Positions 24,194 through 32,085 of a stretch of DNA of 48,052 nt are shown here, piece after piece. A program made the translations under genes and the position numbers. The first letter of the stretch is position 1; each line of letters begins with the position of its first letter. Origin of the DNA: Halanaerobium kushneri (GTDB lineage Bacteria; Bacillota; Halanaerobiia; Halanaerobiales; Halanaerobiaceae); contig NZ_FTNC01000021.1 in NCBI RefSeq assembly GCF_900156285.1, forward strand, positions 1 to 48,052, given 5' to 3'. The notes under the pieces were generated by a model. That model had not been told where the DNA came from and ran no database searches. It saw nothing but the letters and a program-made list of their open reading frames with translations.

Positions 24194-25831
24194 TTAGAAT
24201 TGAAAAAAATGGGAAAGAGTTTTCTGATCAAAATCTGGCCCCAGTAGAGCAGATAATTCTTTAATATCTGCTGGTTTTTCCAGTATTAGTCGGGAAGCTC
24301 TTTTGCTTCCGATTCCCGGGATAGCTTCCAATTCTTTTTTACTATAATCATTAAATTTTTTGGGCCATTTGAGAGCTGTAATTGAGCGATAACCGTGATC
24401 AACAACTTTTACTTTTTGAAAAAAATTGTCATTTTGATCGATGACTGCTGTTAGTATCGGGTAGGTACCCAGCTGTCTGCAGTAGTTGAGACTGCCCTTT
24501 TTCTTTTCGGAATAGAGGTCAGTTAAAACAACACCTGCCGGAAATACTTTTTTTAGCATTTGCTGATTAATTTCTTTATTTATTTTTTGTTTGTATTTTT
24601 TGAATTCACCCTGGGAGTACTTAACTTCAGGATAACTGCCCAGGCGGACAACCTGTCTGATATTAATTCTTCTGAGCATTAAATTATCAGTCAGTAATTT
24701 TTTTAAGAACTGATAATTATAATTAAGAGTTTTTCGGCTTTCTCCAATCAGGCCGTGGAGAAAATTGAGACCTGGAAGCAGTTTGGGGATGCCGTTTTCT
24801 CTTCTGCCGCCAATTTCATTCATTAGTTTAATGGCAAAATAATTATCCTTACTGCTGCTGTCTATATTATTTTTCTTTAAGACTTCTGGGTCGGCTGATT
24901 CCAGCCCAAAGGCTGCTGTATCACCGGGAGTGTTATATTTAGCAATGGTTTCTATAATTTGAGCTGATTTTTCTGGATTGCGGGCAATTTCAGCCGGGTT
25001 CATATTATCCATATGCAGCACTTTGAGATCAGGATCCGCTCTGCGAATGCCCTGATAGAGTTCCTTGATCTGATCAGGGTTTAAAATAAAATTTTCATTT
25101 TTCAGCTGAGCCCCATAGAGCAGTAGATCTGTCTGGCTTCCAAGGCGGTAGTGATGAATACCTACTTCAGCCAGAGCCTTAACTTCTGCGGCAATATTTT
25201 CCGGGCTGCGGCTGTAAGTTAAATTCTTTAGGCGTTCACTGCAGAAAGCACAGTGGCTGCTCCGGGGACAGCCTCGAAAAGTTTCCAGTTCGGCAATTAT
25301 TTTTGGATAATTGGGGTGTCTTTTGAGTAAATGACTGCCGCTTAAGGCAAATTTGTTTATATACTTGTCAATTTCAGCTGGTAAAATTTCTGTTTCTGTC
25401 AGTCTTTTAAAAATATCTACTGCAGCGATTTCCGCTGCTATAATATCAAAATTATCTTTAAATTTTTCTTTCATGTTTTCAATTAAGGTGATTGGCCCCC
25501 CCAGAACTTTGGTGGGATAAAAAACTTTTTTGCCTATTTCTTTAATTTCTGCCGCTGTAGCTGGCTGTCCCCCGAGATAATGTCCGGGAACTGTGGTTCC
25601 GGCAATCATAATTACTATGTCTGCGGTTTCCATTTTTTTTAGTTCTAAATCTTTATTTTCTCTTAGGCTGTCAATGGTCAGGTAGTTAAGATTATCGTCT
25701 CGCACCCCTGCTTCCAGGAGAGCACCCCAGAGATAGCGGATATGAGGAGAAATATAAGGTGGAACTCCGAGGCAGGAGGGTTCATCTAAATATCCATCTA
25801 TTACTGTGATTTTTAACTGGTTATTTTTCAT
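24194..25831 (-). CDS. radical SAM protein with C-terminal helix-hairpin-helix
   Basis: A 545-residue radical SAM protein of unknown substrate. The N-terminal 190 residues resemble the cobalamin-binding-like alpha/beta region often placed before radical SAM domains. The cluster motif is unusual, Cys-x5-Cys-x2-Cys (GCPRSSHCAFCSE). The C-terminal end has a helix-hairpin-helix (LEAIPGIGSKRASRLI). From memory this combination resembles the mainly archaeal COG1031 group, so lateral transfer is possible. ATG 25831 has AAAGGAC ahead; GTG 25849 lies before that site and was rejected. It stands alone on the minus strand. Confidence 0.8.
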   Translation of the reverse strand: MKNNQLKITVIDGYLDEPSCLGVPPYISPHIRYLWGALLEAGVRDDNLNYLTIDSLRENKDLELKKMETADIVIMIAGTTVPGHYLGGQPATAAEIKEIGKKVFYPTKVLGGPITLIENMKEKFKDNFDIIAAEIAAVDIFKRLTETEILPAEIDKYINKFALSGSHLLKRHPNYPKIIAELETFRGCPRSSHCAFCSERLKNLTYSRSPENIAAEVKALAEVGIHHYRLGSQTDLLLYGAQLKNENFILNPDQIKELYQGIRRADPDLKVLHMDNMNPAEIARNPEKSAQIIETIAKYNTPGDTAAFGLESADPEVLKKNNIDSSSKDNYFAIKLMNEIGGRRENGIPKLLPGLNFLHGLIGESRKTLNYNYQFLKKLLTDNLMLRRINIRQVVRLGSYPEVKYSQGEFKKYKQKINKEINQQMLKKVFPAGVVLTDLYSEKKKGSLNYCRQLGTYPILTAVIDQNDNFFQKVKVVDHGYRSITALKWPKKFNDYSKKELEAIPGIGSKRASRLILEKPADIKELSALLGPDFDQKTLSHFFQF

Positions 25832-25866
25832 GGTTAGGTCCTTTCTCACTATTAATTTGCTGTTTT

Positions 25867-25895
25867 AAGCTCTTAAAAAGAGTTTAAAAGAGCTT
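25867..25895 (-). promoter_or_regulatory. hairpin in the leader of the radical SAM gene
   Basis: AAGCTCTT (25867-25874) and AAGAGCTT (25888-25895) form an eight-pair stem. It would lie in the 5' leader of the minus-strand gene, between its promoter and start. Its role is unknown. Confidence 0.35.
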
Positions 25896-25960
25896 TTTAA
25901 TGTCTCAACTTTAGTTTTATGTAATCTTGATAAGTGATTTTTAACAGTTTCTTTGACTTT

Positions 25961-25969
25961 ATTATAACA
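25961..25969 (-). promoter_or_regulatory. extended -10 promoter of the radical SAM gene
   Basis: On the minus strand TG-T-TATAAT is read at 25969-25961. The -35 region is weak (TTTCCT). The 302-base gap 25832-26133 between the two divergent genes also holds a weak forward candidate, TTGCGG (26023) with TATAAG (26046). Confidence 0.5.
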
Positions 25970-26133
25970 TAAAGCTTAACCCGAGGAAAAATACCTGAAT
26001 AAATCAAAAATCCAGGCAGGATTTGCGGCTTTGAGATTAAATATATATAAGTAGGGAAAAAAGATCTCTCGGAAAAGTTTTGGATTTATACGGATTATTG
26101 GAAATCGGATAATAATAAATGGAGATGAAAATT

Positions 26134-28293
26134 GTGATTAAATTAAATTCATTTGTTTTAAAAATTTTTGGTTTTGCTCTAATTATATTGCTTTTGCTGG
26201 CGTTTCCTGTTTCTGCAGAGTATTATCAATCCGGATTAATTGATTTTATCCAGTCCAACCATCAGATAACAGTACCTATTTTTTCTCCAACAGCTGAGAT
26301 CAGCCTGCTGGCTGAAAAAGACACAGTTCTAATAGCAGCAGGAGCTGAAAATCTGAAGTTGGAAGCTGGCAAAGAGTATTACATAACTCAGGGAGAGATC
26401 AACCTGCAGCAGCCTGAATTAAAAAGTGGCTGGGGAGTTCAGATAATGGCCAGTTCTACCGCCGAAAATGCCAGTCAGTTTAAAAACCAGGTAGAAATAG
26501 ATTTTGAGGAACAGATAATTGTAAAAGAAGAAGAGGGGCTTTTTAAAGTTCTGGCCGGAGCCTTTAACGAGCGCGGACAGGCAGAAGCATTCCAGCAAGA
26601 ATTGCAGCAAGCCGGCTATAATGGCTGGATAAGAGAGATTAAGATTAAGAATCAGGATTCTGATCCTCAGCAAAAAGCAGAAAATCAGCAGGTTCAGCCC
26701 TACAATCAGGAAGTTGGAGAAGGGCTTAATTTCTATAATGATGCTGGTGAGAAAATAAGAGCGGCTCATGTTTTTAAAATTAGGGGTCAGTTTAAGGTTG
26801 AGGATAGAAAAATGCAGGGAGAGTTTCAATTTGGACCGATTGGAAATTCAGTCTTATTTAGCTATAAAACTAATCTGGAGGAGATGACAGCTTATCTGCT
26901 GCAGAGTTCTTTTAATGCAGGTGCTCCGGTGGAGGCACTAAAGGCCCAGTCTATTCTTTATAGGACTTCACTGCTCTATCAGTTGGAAGTTCAGGGTGCA
27001 CGCCTGGAAAACTTTAATAAGCTAGCCTTTGGTCGTTTGAGTCCGGTGTTTAAAGAAGCTGTAGCAGCGACTTCAGGCCAGGTACTTACCAGGGATAAGG
27101 AGTTTTATTATAATAGTGATTTTTCTTTAAAAGAAATTAACAGTCCCAGAGCTGGTATTGTTCCCCTGGCTCAGGCAGATTATAATTTTCAGGAGATTAT
27201 AGAATATTATTATGATCGAGCGGAAATTGCGGAACTGACAGAACTTATAGATAGTGAGCTTAAATTTACTGCTCGTATTAACCGGGGACTTAATTTTAAG
27301 GAAATCAGGCAAAAGAGCTGGGCCGGACCCCGAGTAATTACGGTTGTTGACTATGACCTCTCAGTTGATGAACTTAATTTAAAGCCAGTGCTGGCTCAGG
27401 GAGTTGTACCGGGAAGGGAAGATCTTGGTGATATCATTCGTGATCATTCTGCTCTGGCTGGTGTTAATGGAGGCTATTTTCATTACAGCGGCAGACCGCT
27501 GGGGCTGCTTTATCTTGATGGAACTCTGGTCAGTGAACCGCTTTATCAACGAACTGCACTTTTAATTGCTCAGGACAAAGAACTTTCTTTTGCTCAGGTA
27601 GACTGGGAGGGAGAACTGTTAATAACTGATCTTTCCAGAAGTTTTAAAATAAATGGTGTTAACAGGTCAGTTCATGCCGATGAAGCAGTTGTTTTTAACA
27701 GTTATTATGGGGCTCGAATGCCGGCCTTAAGTAAGGGCTATTATGATCTTGTTATTCGTTCGGGAAAAATTTTGGGTACAGAAACTGAGCCTGGAGCTGA
27801 AACTCCAATTCCCCCGGATGGATTTGTGGTTCGGGTTGGTTCCGAAAGAAGAGATTTAATATATTTAACACCCGAATTAAAGAACCAGAGGGTAAAGATT
27901 AATAACAAGTTTTCGCCTGATTTAGAAGAGAAGAATATTATTTATGCTGTCGGTGGTGGCCCGCGTCTATTGAAAAATGGAGAAATAAAAATTACAGGTA
28001 AGCAAGAAAAATTTCAACCTGACATTTTAAATGGTAGAGCGCCGAGAACAGCACTTGGATTAACAGCGGATAATCATCTTTTGATGCTGACTATTGATGG
28101 TAGACAGGAAAAATTGAGCATTGGAATGAGTTTAGAAGAAACAGCTGAAATTTTAAGAGAGCTGGGTGCTGTTGAAGCTATGAATCTTGATGGTGGTGCC
28201 TCAGCCAGAATGGTGATCAGAGGTTTTACAATGAATCGTCCCAGTGCAGATCGTTTGATTTCGAATGGAGTCATAGTTAATCGCGAAGATTAA
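26134..28293 (+). CDS. SPOR / SpoIID-like / phosphodiester glycosidase fusion protein
   Basis: A 719-residue exported protein with three joined domains. Signal peptide (about 1-28, ending PVSA); a SPOR-type peptidoglycan-binding domain (about 98-170, VQIMASS and FKVLAGAFNERGQAEAF); a SpoIID/LytB-like domain (about 230-370) with PVEALKAQSILYRT and AVAATSGQVLT; and a NAGPA/phosphodiester glycosidase domain (about 395-719) with GVNGGYFHYSGRPLG and the family signature MNLDGGASARM. In the SpoIID-like part the catalytic Glu of the usual AAEMP segment is replaced (LLQSSFNAGAP). GTG 26134 follows GGAGATGA at good spacing; ATG 26119 has no ribosome site. Probably a wall-glycan remodelling or binding enzyme; substrate unknown. 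Confidence 0.85.
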   Translation: MIKLNSFVLKIFGFALIILLLLAFPVSAEYYQSGLIDFIQSNHQITVPIFSPTAEISLLAEKDTVLIAAGAENLKLEAGKEYYITQGEINLQQPELKSGWGVQIMASSTAENASQFKNQVEIDFEEQIIVKEEEGLFKVLAGAFNERGQAEAFQQELQQAGYNGWIREIKIKNQDSDPQQKAENQQVQPYNQEVGEGLNFYNDAGEKIRAAHVFKIRGQFKVEDRKMQGEFQFGPIGNSVLFSYKTNLEEMTAYLLQSSFNAGAPVEALKAQSILYRTSLLYQLEVQGARLENFNKLAFGRLSPVFKEAVAATSGQVLTRDKEFYYNSDFSLKEINSPRAGIVPLAQADYNFQEIIEYYYDRAEIAELTELIDSELKFTARINRGLNFKEIRQKSWAGPRVITVVDYDLSVDELNLKPVLAQGVVPGREDLGDIIRDHSALAGVNGGYFHYSGRPLGLLYLDGTLVSEPLYQRTALLIAQDKELSFAQVDWEGELLITDLSRSFKINGVNRSVHADEAVVFNSYYGARMPALSKGYYDLVIRSGKILGTETEPGAETPIPPDGFVVRVGSERRDLIYLTPELKNQRVKINNKFSPDLEEKNIIYAVGGGPRLLKNGEIKITGKQEKFQPDILNGRAPRTALGLTADNHLLMLTIDGRQEKLSIGMSLEETAEILRELGAVEAMNLDGGASARMVIRGFTMNRPSADRLISNGVIVNRED

Positions 28294-28352
28294 AGCTCTG
28301 CATTGGAAAGTAACTTTTGCAGAAATAATTTTAAATATAGCTTTATCTAATA

Positions 28353-28358
28353 TATAAT
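28353..28358 (+). promoter_or_regulatory. possible promoter upstream of the heptose genes
   Basis: TATAAT at 28353-28358 with TTTAAA 17 bases upstream (28330-28335), just ahead of AGAGGAGAG and the ATG at 28384. Confidence 0.4.
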
Positions 28359-28383
28359 AAAATTACACTAGAGGAGAGATAAA

Positions 28384-28911
28384 ATGACTAAAAAAATAAT
28401 GATATTAATGATTACAGTAAGCTTAATTTTTACAGTTTTTACAGCAGTTAATGCAGCTGAACTGAAAGAGGTAAATTACCTTATTTCAGGTGATTCAATG
28501 GAGATTGACACTCTGCAGTTAGAGCCAAAGTTTATTCTTAATGGTGGCCATCAGGGGAAGCTGAACCTCGCTTTTGATGGAGACGATTTTCATATTGGTG
28601 CAGATATTGGTTTGAATATGATTTCCCAGCCTGAGTTTAAAATGGATCTGCATCTGATGCTGACAGACAAAGTTGATGCTCAAGACTTTGGTAAAGGGGT
28701 AGGAATTTCGGCTGCAACTTTAAATAAGGATCTAAACTTTTTCTGGCAGACCTATTACTTTGTTGATGAGGACTTAACTGATCACAGTTATTACAGAGGT
28801 GGTGCCAGATATAATATTGGTCCCCGCAGTGATTTGGAGATAAGTATTGGTAATCAGTACTGGGATCTCAGCAATCGAGTTATAAATTTTGGTCTGACCT
28901 ATAAAATGTAG
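28384..28911 (+). CDS. small exported beta-rich protein, unknown role
   Basis: A 175-residue protein with a signal peptide (about 1-24, ending VNAAE) and about eight amphipathic strands, such as LNLAFDGDDFHIGADIGLNM, FKMDLHLMLTD, YYRGGARYNIGPRSDLEISIG and VINFGLTYKM. A small outer membrane barrel or periplasmic beta protein is likely. It lies nine bases before the heptose kinase gene, so it probably shares that transcript. Family not recognised. Confidence 0.6.
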   Translation: MTKKIMILMITVSLIFTVFTAVNAAELKEVNYLISGDSMEIDTLQLEPKFILNGGHQGKLNLAFDGDDFHIGADIGLNMISQPEFKMDLHLMLTDKVDAQDFGKGVGISAATLNKDLNFFWQTYYFVDEDLTDHSYYRGGARYNIGPRSDLEISIGNQYWDLSNRVINFGLTYKM

Positions 28912-28920
28912 GGGGCTGAG

Positions 28921-29931
28921 ATGGGAAACTATAGTTCAGAGGAATTAATAAAATATATAAATAAATTTAGCGAAAAAAGAATAATGGTTCTGGGAGATTT
29001 AATAGCTGATAAATTTATTATCGCTGATCCAGAAAGGCTTTCTCGCGAGGCACCGGTTCTGATTTTAAAACATCAGCAGGAGAAAATCCTGCCTGGTGGT
29101 GGAGCCAATGCAGCTGCCAATATTGCCAGCCTGGGAGCAGAGGTTGATCTGCTTGGTGTTGTAGGAGAGGATCTGGCAGCAGAAGCTCTGATTGAAGAGC
29201 TTGAAGAACGGCAGATTTTAACTGCAGGAGTCTTTAAGGACAGAAGCAGGCCGACTGCTGAGAAAACAAGGATTCTGGCCGGTGGTGAGCAGATTGTTCG
29301 CCAGCAGGTGGTAAGGGTTGATAAAGTTAAGAGTTTTGATATCAGTACTCAGCTTCAGCAGAAATTAAATTCTTACCTTAAGGAAAATATCGCCAGCAGT
29401 GATGCGATTCTTTTTTCGGATTACGGAAACGGAATTTTTAATCAGAATAGTACGGCTCAGTTTGTAGAAGCTGCCGCTGCTGCCGGAAAAGAGTCAGCTG
29501 TAGACAGCCGTTATCAGTTAAATCAGTTTAAGGGAGCTGTAATTGCAACTCCTAATTTAGAAGAAGCCTCTGCTATTTATGGCAGGGAACTGAGATCTCA
29601 GGCTGAAGTAGAAAAAGCTGGTCTAGAAATGAGGAAAAAGCTGGAATTAAAATATCTGCTTATAACTCAGGGTGGAGATGGAATGACTCTTTTTGCACCC
29701 GGAGATAAAATAGAGCATATTGCCGCTGCTAATTTTAGTGAAGTTTTTGATGTAACAGGTGCTGGAGATACCGTGGTTGGTACACTGGTTCTGGCCCTGG
29801 CGGCAGGTGCACCGGCAGAGATTGCGATTAGAATTGCCAATTATGCTGCCGGGATTGTTGTCCGCAAAAGTGGGGTTGCTTCAGTTACAGGCGCCGAATT
29901 AATCAGGGAAGTGAATAAAAATGACAGCTAA
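28921..29931 (+). CDS. rfaE1: D-glycero-beta-D-manno-heptose-7-phosphate kinase
   Basis: A PfkB-family kinase equal to the N-terminal half of HldE, which phosphorylates heptose 7-phosphate at C1 for ADP-heptose synthesis. Motifs: VLGDLIADKFI at the N-terminus, PGGGANAAANIASLGA for sugar binding, and VTGAGDTVVGTLVLAL with the catalytic Asp near the C-terminus. The 336 residues match the kinase module, here a separate gene. It overlaps the adenylyltransferase gene by 11 bases. The isomerase, phosphatase and epimerase steps are not in the window. Confidence 0.92.
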   Translation: MGNYSSEELIKYINKFSEKRIMVLGDLIADKFIIADPERLSREAPVLILKHQQEKILPGGGANAAANIASLGAEVDLLGVVGEDLAAEALIEELEERQILTAGVFKDRSRPTAEKTRILAGGEQIVRQQVVRVDKVKSFDISTQLQQKLNSYLKENIASSDAILFSDYGNGIFNQNSTAQFVEAAAAAGKESAVDSRYQLNQFKGAVIATPNLEEASAIYGRELRSQAEVEKAGLEMRKKLELKYLLITQGGDGMTLFAPGDKIEHIAAANFSEVFDVTGAGDTVVGTLVLALAAGAPAEIAIRIANYAAGIVVRKSGVASVTGAELIREVNKNDS

Positions 29932-30406
29932 AATTATGGACCTCGATGCTTTGAAAAAAGAAATTGATGCCCGAAAAGAGGCAGGAGAATTAATTGTTTT
30001 TACAAATGGTTGCTTTGATATCCTGCATGTTGGTCATATTCGCTATTTGAAAAAAGCTGCTTCTCTGGGTGATAAGCTGGTGCTGGCTGTAAATAGTGAC
30101 AGTTCAGTTAGAAAGCTGAAAGGGAAAACACGTCCTCTGATGCCGGAGGCTGACAGACTCGAAATGCTGGCTGCTCTGGAAATGGTCGATTATCTAATAC
30201 TCTTTTCGGAAGCTGATGCCACTAACTTACTGGAGCAGATTAAACCACAGGTTTATGTTAAAGGTGGAGATTACAGAATTGAAGATCTACCTGAGGCGGA
30301 GACAGTTTACAGTTATGGTGGAAAAATAGTTTTAATTACCGAGGTTAAGGGAAAATCAACAACAAATTTAATTAAAAAGATAAGGCAGATTAAAGATGAA
30401 AAATAG
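29921..30406 (+). CDS. rfaE2: D-glycero-beta-D-manno-heptose 1-phosphate adenylyltransferase
   Basis: The 161-residue nucleotidyltransferase equal to the C-terminal half of HldE; it makes ADP-heptose from heptose 1-phosphate and ATP. The HxGH motif is in TNGCFDILHVGHIRYL, and KPQVYVKGGDY and GKSTTNLIKKI are the other family segments. ATG 29921 lies inside the kinase gene. Presence of both modules implies a heptose-containing LPS inner core or another ADP-heptose glycan. Confidence 0.93.
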   Translation: MTAKIMDLDALKKEIDARKEAGELIVFTNGCFDILHVGHIRYLKKAASLGDKLVLAVNSDSSVRKLKGKTRPLMPEADRLEMLAALEMVDYLILFSEADATNLLEQIKPQVYVKGGDYRIEDLPEAETVYSYGGKIVLITEVKGKSTTNLIKKIRQIKDEK

Positions 30407-30500
30407 TCAACTACAAATTCTTATTCTGCTGACCCTCTTACTTTTAGGAGTGACAATGCTGGAATTGGGTATTTCATTTCAGGATTTGATGAGTTTTTGA
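30396..30500 (+). CDS. 34-residue single-helix membrane peptide (candidate)
   Basis: A short frame starting at ATG 30396, inside the last codons of rfaE2 (11-base overlap), and ending at TGA 30498-30500. It encodes 34 residues: a polar start (MKNSQLQ), one hydrophobic helix (ILILLTLLLLGVTMLELG) and a short polar tail. AAGGCAG lies about 11 bases ahead, a weak site, but overlap with rfaE2 could couple translation. The helix pattern is more regular than expected from chance, though there is no homology support. Confidence 0.4.
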   Translation: MKNSQLQILILLTLLLLGVTMLELGISFQDLMSF

Positions 30501-30532
30501 GGGAAAACTGAGACCAGGATGGGGGGATATTC

Positions 30533-31159
30533 TTGTTTAAAGAGAAGGAAGAAGAAGAGATTATAGAGATGGCCCAGGCTGGAAATGACTTTGCAATAGA
30601 ATATCTAATAGATCAAAATATGGATATAGTCTATGCTAAGGCCAGATTCTTTTTTATCAAGGGTCTGGATCGGGATGATGTTATTCAGGAGGGACGAGTT
30701 GGACTGTACAAAGCAATCCGGGATTTTAAAGAAGATAAAGGAGCTTCTTTTCGAGGTTTTTCTCAGCTTTGTGTACACAGACAGCTGGTTTCTGCTATAA
30801 AAAAGGCAAATCGCCAGAAACACATGCCTTTAAATACCTCTGCTTCTCTTGATAAAAGCCTGGACTATGGCAATGAAACGGGAAGAACTTTTAATGAAAT
30901 TTTACCAGATGAAGGAGAAAATCTAGAAAAGAAATTTATCTGTCAGGAAACTTTAACTACAATTATTGACGAACTCTCGGAAGAATTAACAGATCTTGAA
31001 TGGAATGTGTTTATGCTTTATCTGGATAGTAAATCCTATCAGGAAATATCCGAAGATCTTGATATTAATGTCAAAACGGTTGACAATGCTCTGCAGAGGG
31101 CCAGAAAGAAAATTGATGATCTGCGTGAACATTACAACCTCAAAGGAGTTGTTAATTAA
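30533..31159 (+). CDS. sigH: RNA polymerase sigma-H (SigH/Spo0H family)
   Basis: A 208-residue sigma-70 family factor of the sigma-H group that, in Firmicutes, directs transition-phase, competence and sporulation genes. Region 2 carries KGLDRDDVIQEGRVGLYKAI and DFKEDKGASFRGFSQLCVHRQ, very close to Bacillus SigH; NRQKHMPLNTSASLDKSL follows. Region 4 has the helix-turn-helix YQEISEDLDINVKTVDNALQ. TTG start 30533 follows GGGGGGAT. comFC starts two bases after its stop, and a sigma-H-type promoter precedes hpf downstream. Confidence 0.92.
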   Translation: MFKEKEEEEIIEMAQAGNDFAIEYLIDQNMDIVYAKARFFFIKGLDRDDVIQEGRVGLYKAIRDFKEDKGASFRGFSQLCVHRQLVSAIKKANRQKHMPLNTSASLDKSLDYGNETGRTFNEILPDEGENLEKKFICQETLTTIIDELSEELTDLEWNVFMLYLDSKSYQEISEDLDINVKTVDNALQRARKKIDDLREHYNLKGVVN

Positions 31160-31161
31160 AA

Positions 31162-31908
31162 TTGAAAGTACTGGATATTTTAAAAGATTTGGTTTATCCT
31201 GAAAAACCTGTCTGTCTTGCCTGTGGTCGCAGATATGATCATTCCGAAATAGAAGGGGTTTGTGACCGCTGTCTGGCCCGTTTTTCTTTTATTACAGATG
31301 CCTGCCCGGTCTGTGGAAGAGAGGTTGTTCCGGCAACCTTAATTGAAGGGCAGCCCTGTCCGGAATGTAAGGAAGAAAGACCGCCTTACAATTATGCCCG
31401 CAGTGTTTTCACTTATTCAGGTTATGCCAGAGAAGTACTTTTGGAATATAAATATGGTCATCGGCCAGATCTGGCTGAGCCATTTTCGCAGATGTTATTT
31501 CTCTATTATGATGAATATTTTAAAGATCGGGATATAGATTTTTTAATTCCAGTACCAATGCATGGTGACCGCAAAACATATCGCGGTTATAATCAGGCTG
31601 CCAGACTGGCAAAAGAGCTTTCCAAAAAAATAAAAGTCGAATATAAGGATGTGCTTTTTCGAGTTAAAAATTCACTCCCACTTTATACTTTGACCAAGAA
31701 GGCAAGAAAACTGGAGCTGGAGGGAGCTTTTGAGTTAAAAGATAAGATTGATCCCGCTATTTTTGAGGACAAAAACATTTTGATTATTGACGATATAATT
31801 ACAACAGGTACCACTTCTTCTGAGATTTCGCATTTTGTTTTAAAAGAGATGGGTGCTAAAAATGTTTATGTGCTGACAGCAGCTTCAGTACCGGTTAAGT
31901 TAGACTAG
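31162..31908 (+). CDS. comFC: ComF family phosphoribosyltransferase-like protein
   Basis: ComFC takes part in DNA uptake and transformation in Firmicutes. The 248 residues begin with zinc-ribbon-like CxxC pairs (CLACGR, CDRCL, CPVCGR, CPEC) followed by a phosphoribosyltransferase domain with the PRPP loop NILIIDDIITTGTT. TTG start at 31162; AAAGGAG in the end of sigH serves as ribosome site. Its direct coupling to sigH agrees with sigma-H control of competence known in other Firmicutes. No comFA is adjacent. Confidence 0.9.
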   Translation: MKVLDILKDLVYPEKPVCLACGRRYDHSEIEGVCDRCLARFSFITDACPVCGREVVPATLIEGQPCPECKEERPPYNYARSVFTYSGYAREVLLEYKYGHRPDLAEPFSQMLFLYYDEYFKDRDIDFLIPVPMHGDRKTYRGYNQAARLAKELSKKIKVEYKDVLFRVKNSLPLYTLTKKARKLELEGAFELKDKIDPAIFEDKNILIIDDIITTGTTSSEISHFVLKEMGAKNVYVLTAASVPVKLD

Positions 31909-31993
31909 TTTTTGAATTACGCTTCTTTCTGAACTTAAATTAAAACTATTTAGATTAAAATTAAATTAAGATTTTTAATAATTATTTTTTAAG

Positions 31994-32022
31994 GCAGGAA
32001 TTATTTTCACTTTGTAGAATAA
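31994..32022 (+). promoter_or_regulatory. sigma-H-type promoter of hpf
   Basis: GCAGGAATT (31994-32002), an 11-base spacer, and GTAGAATAA (32014-32022). This fits the Bacillus sigma-H consensus RnAGGAwWW-N11/12-RnnGAATww at every defined position. A sigma-A-like TATAAT (32023-32028) overlaps downstream, so dual use is possible. The transcript would begin near 32030 and hpf starts at 32086. Confidence 0.7.
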
Positions 32023-32085
32023 TATAATATACAGAGAAAAGCAAAATATAATAATAATAATAGTTGTATGAGAGGAGTGAGCTTC

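Noticed and set aside
25981-26010. AGGAAAA ... GAAT as a second sigma-H promoter
   Set aside because: Only six bases separate the two boxes, whereas 11-12 plus the flanking bases are needed.
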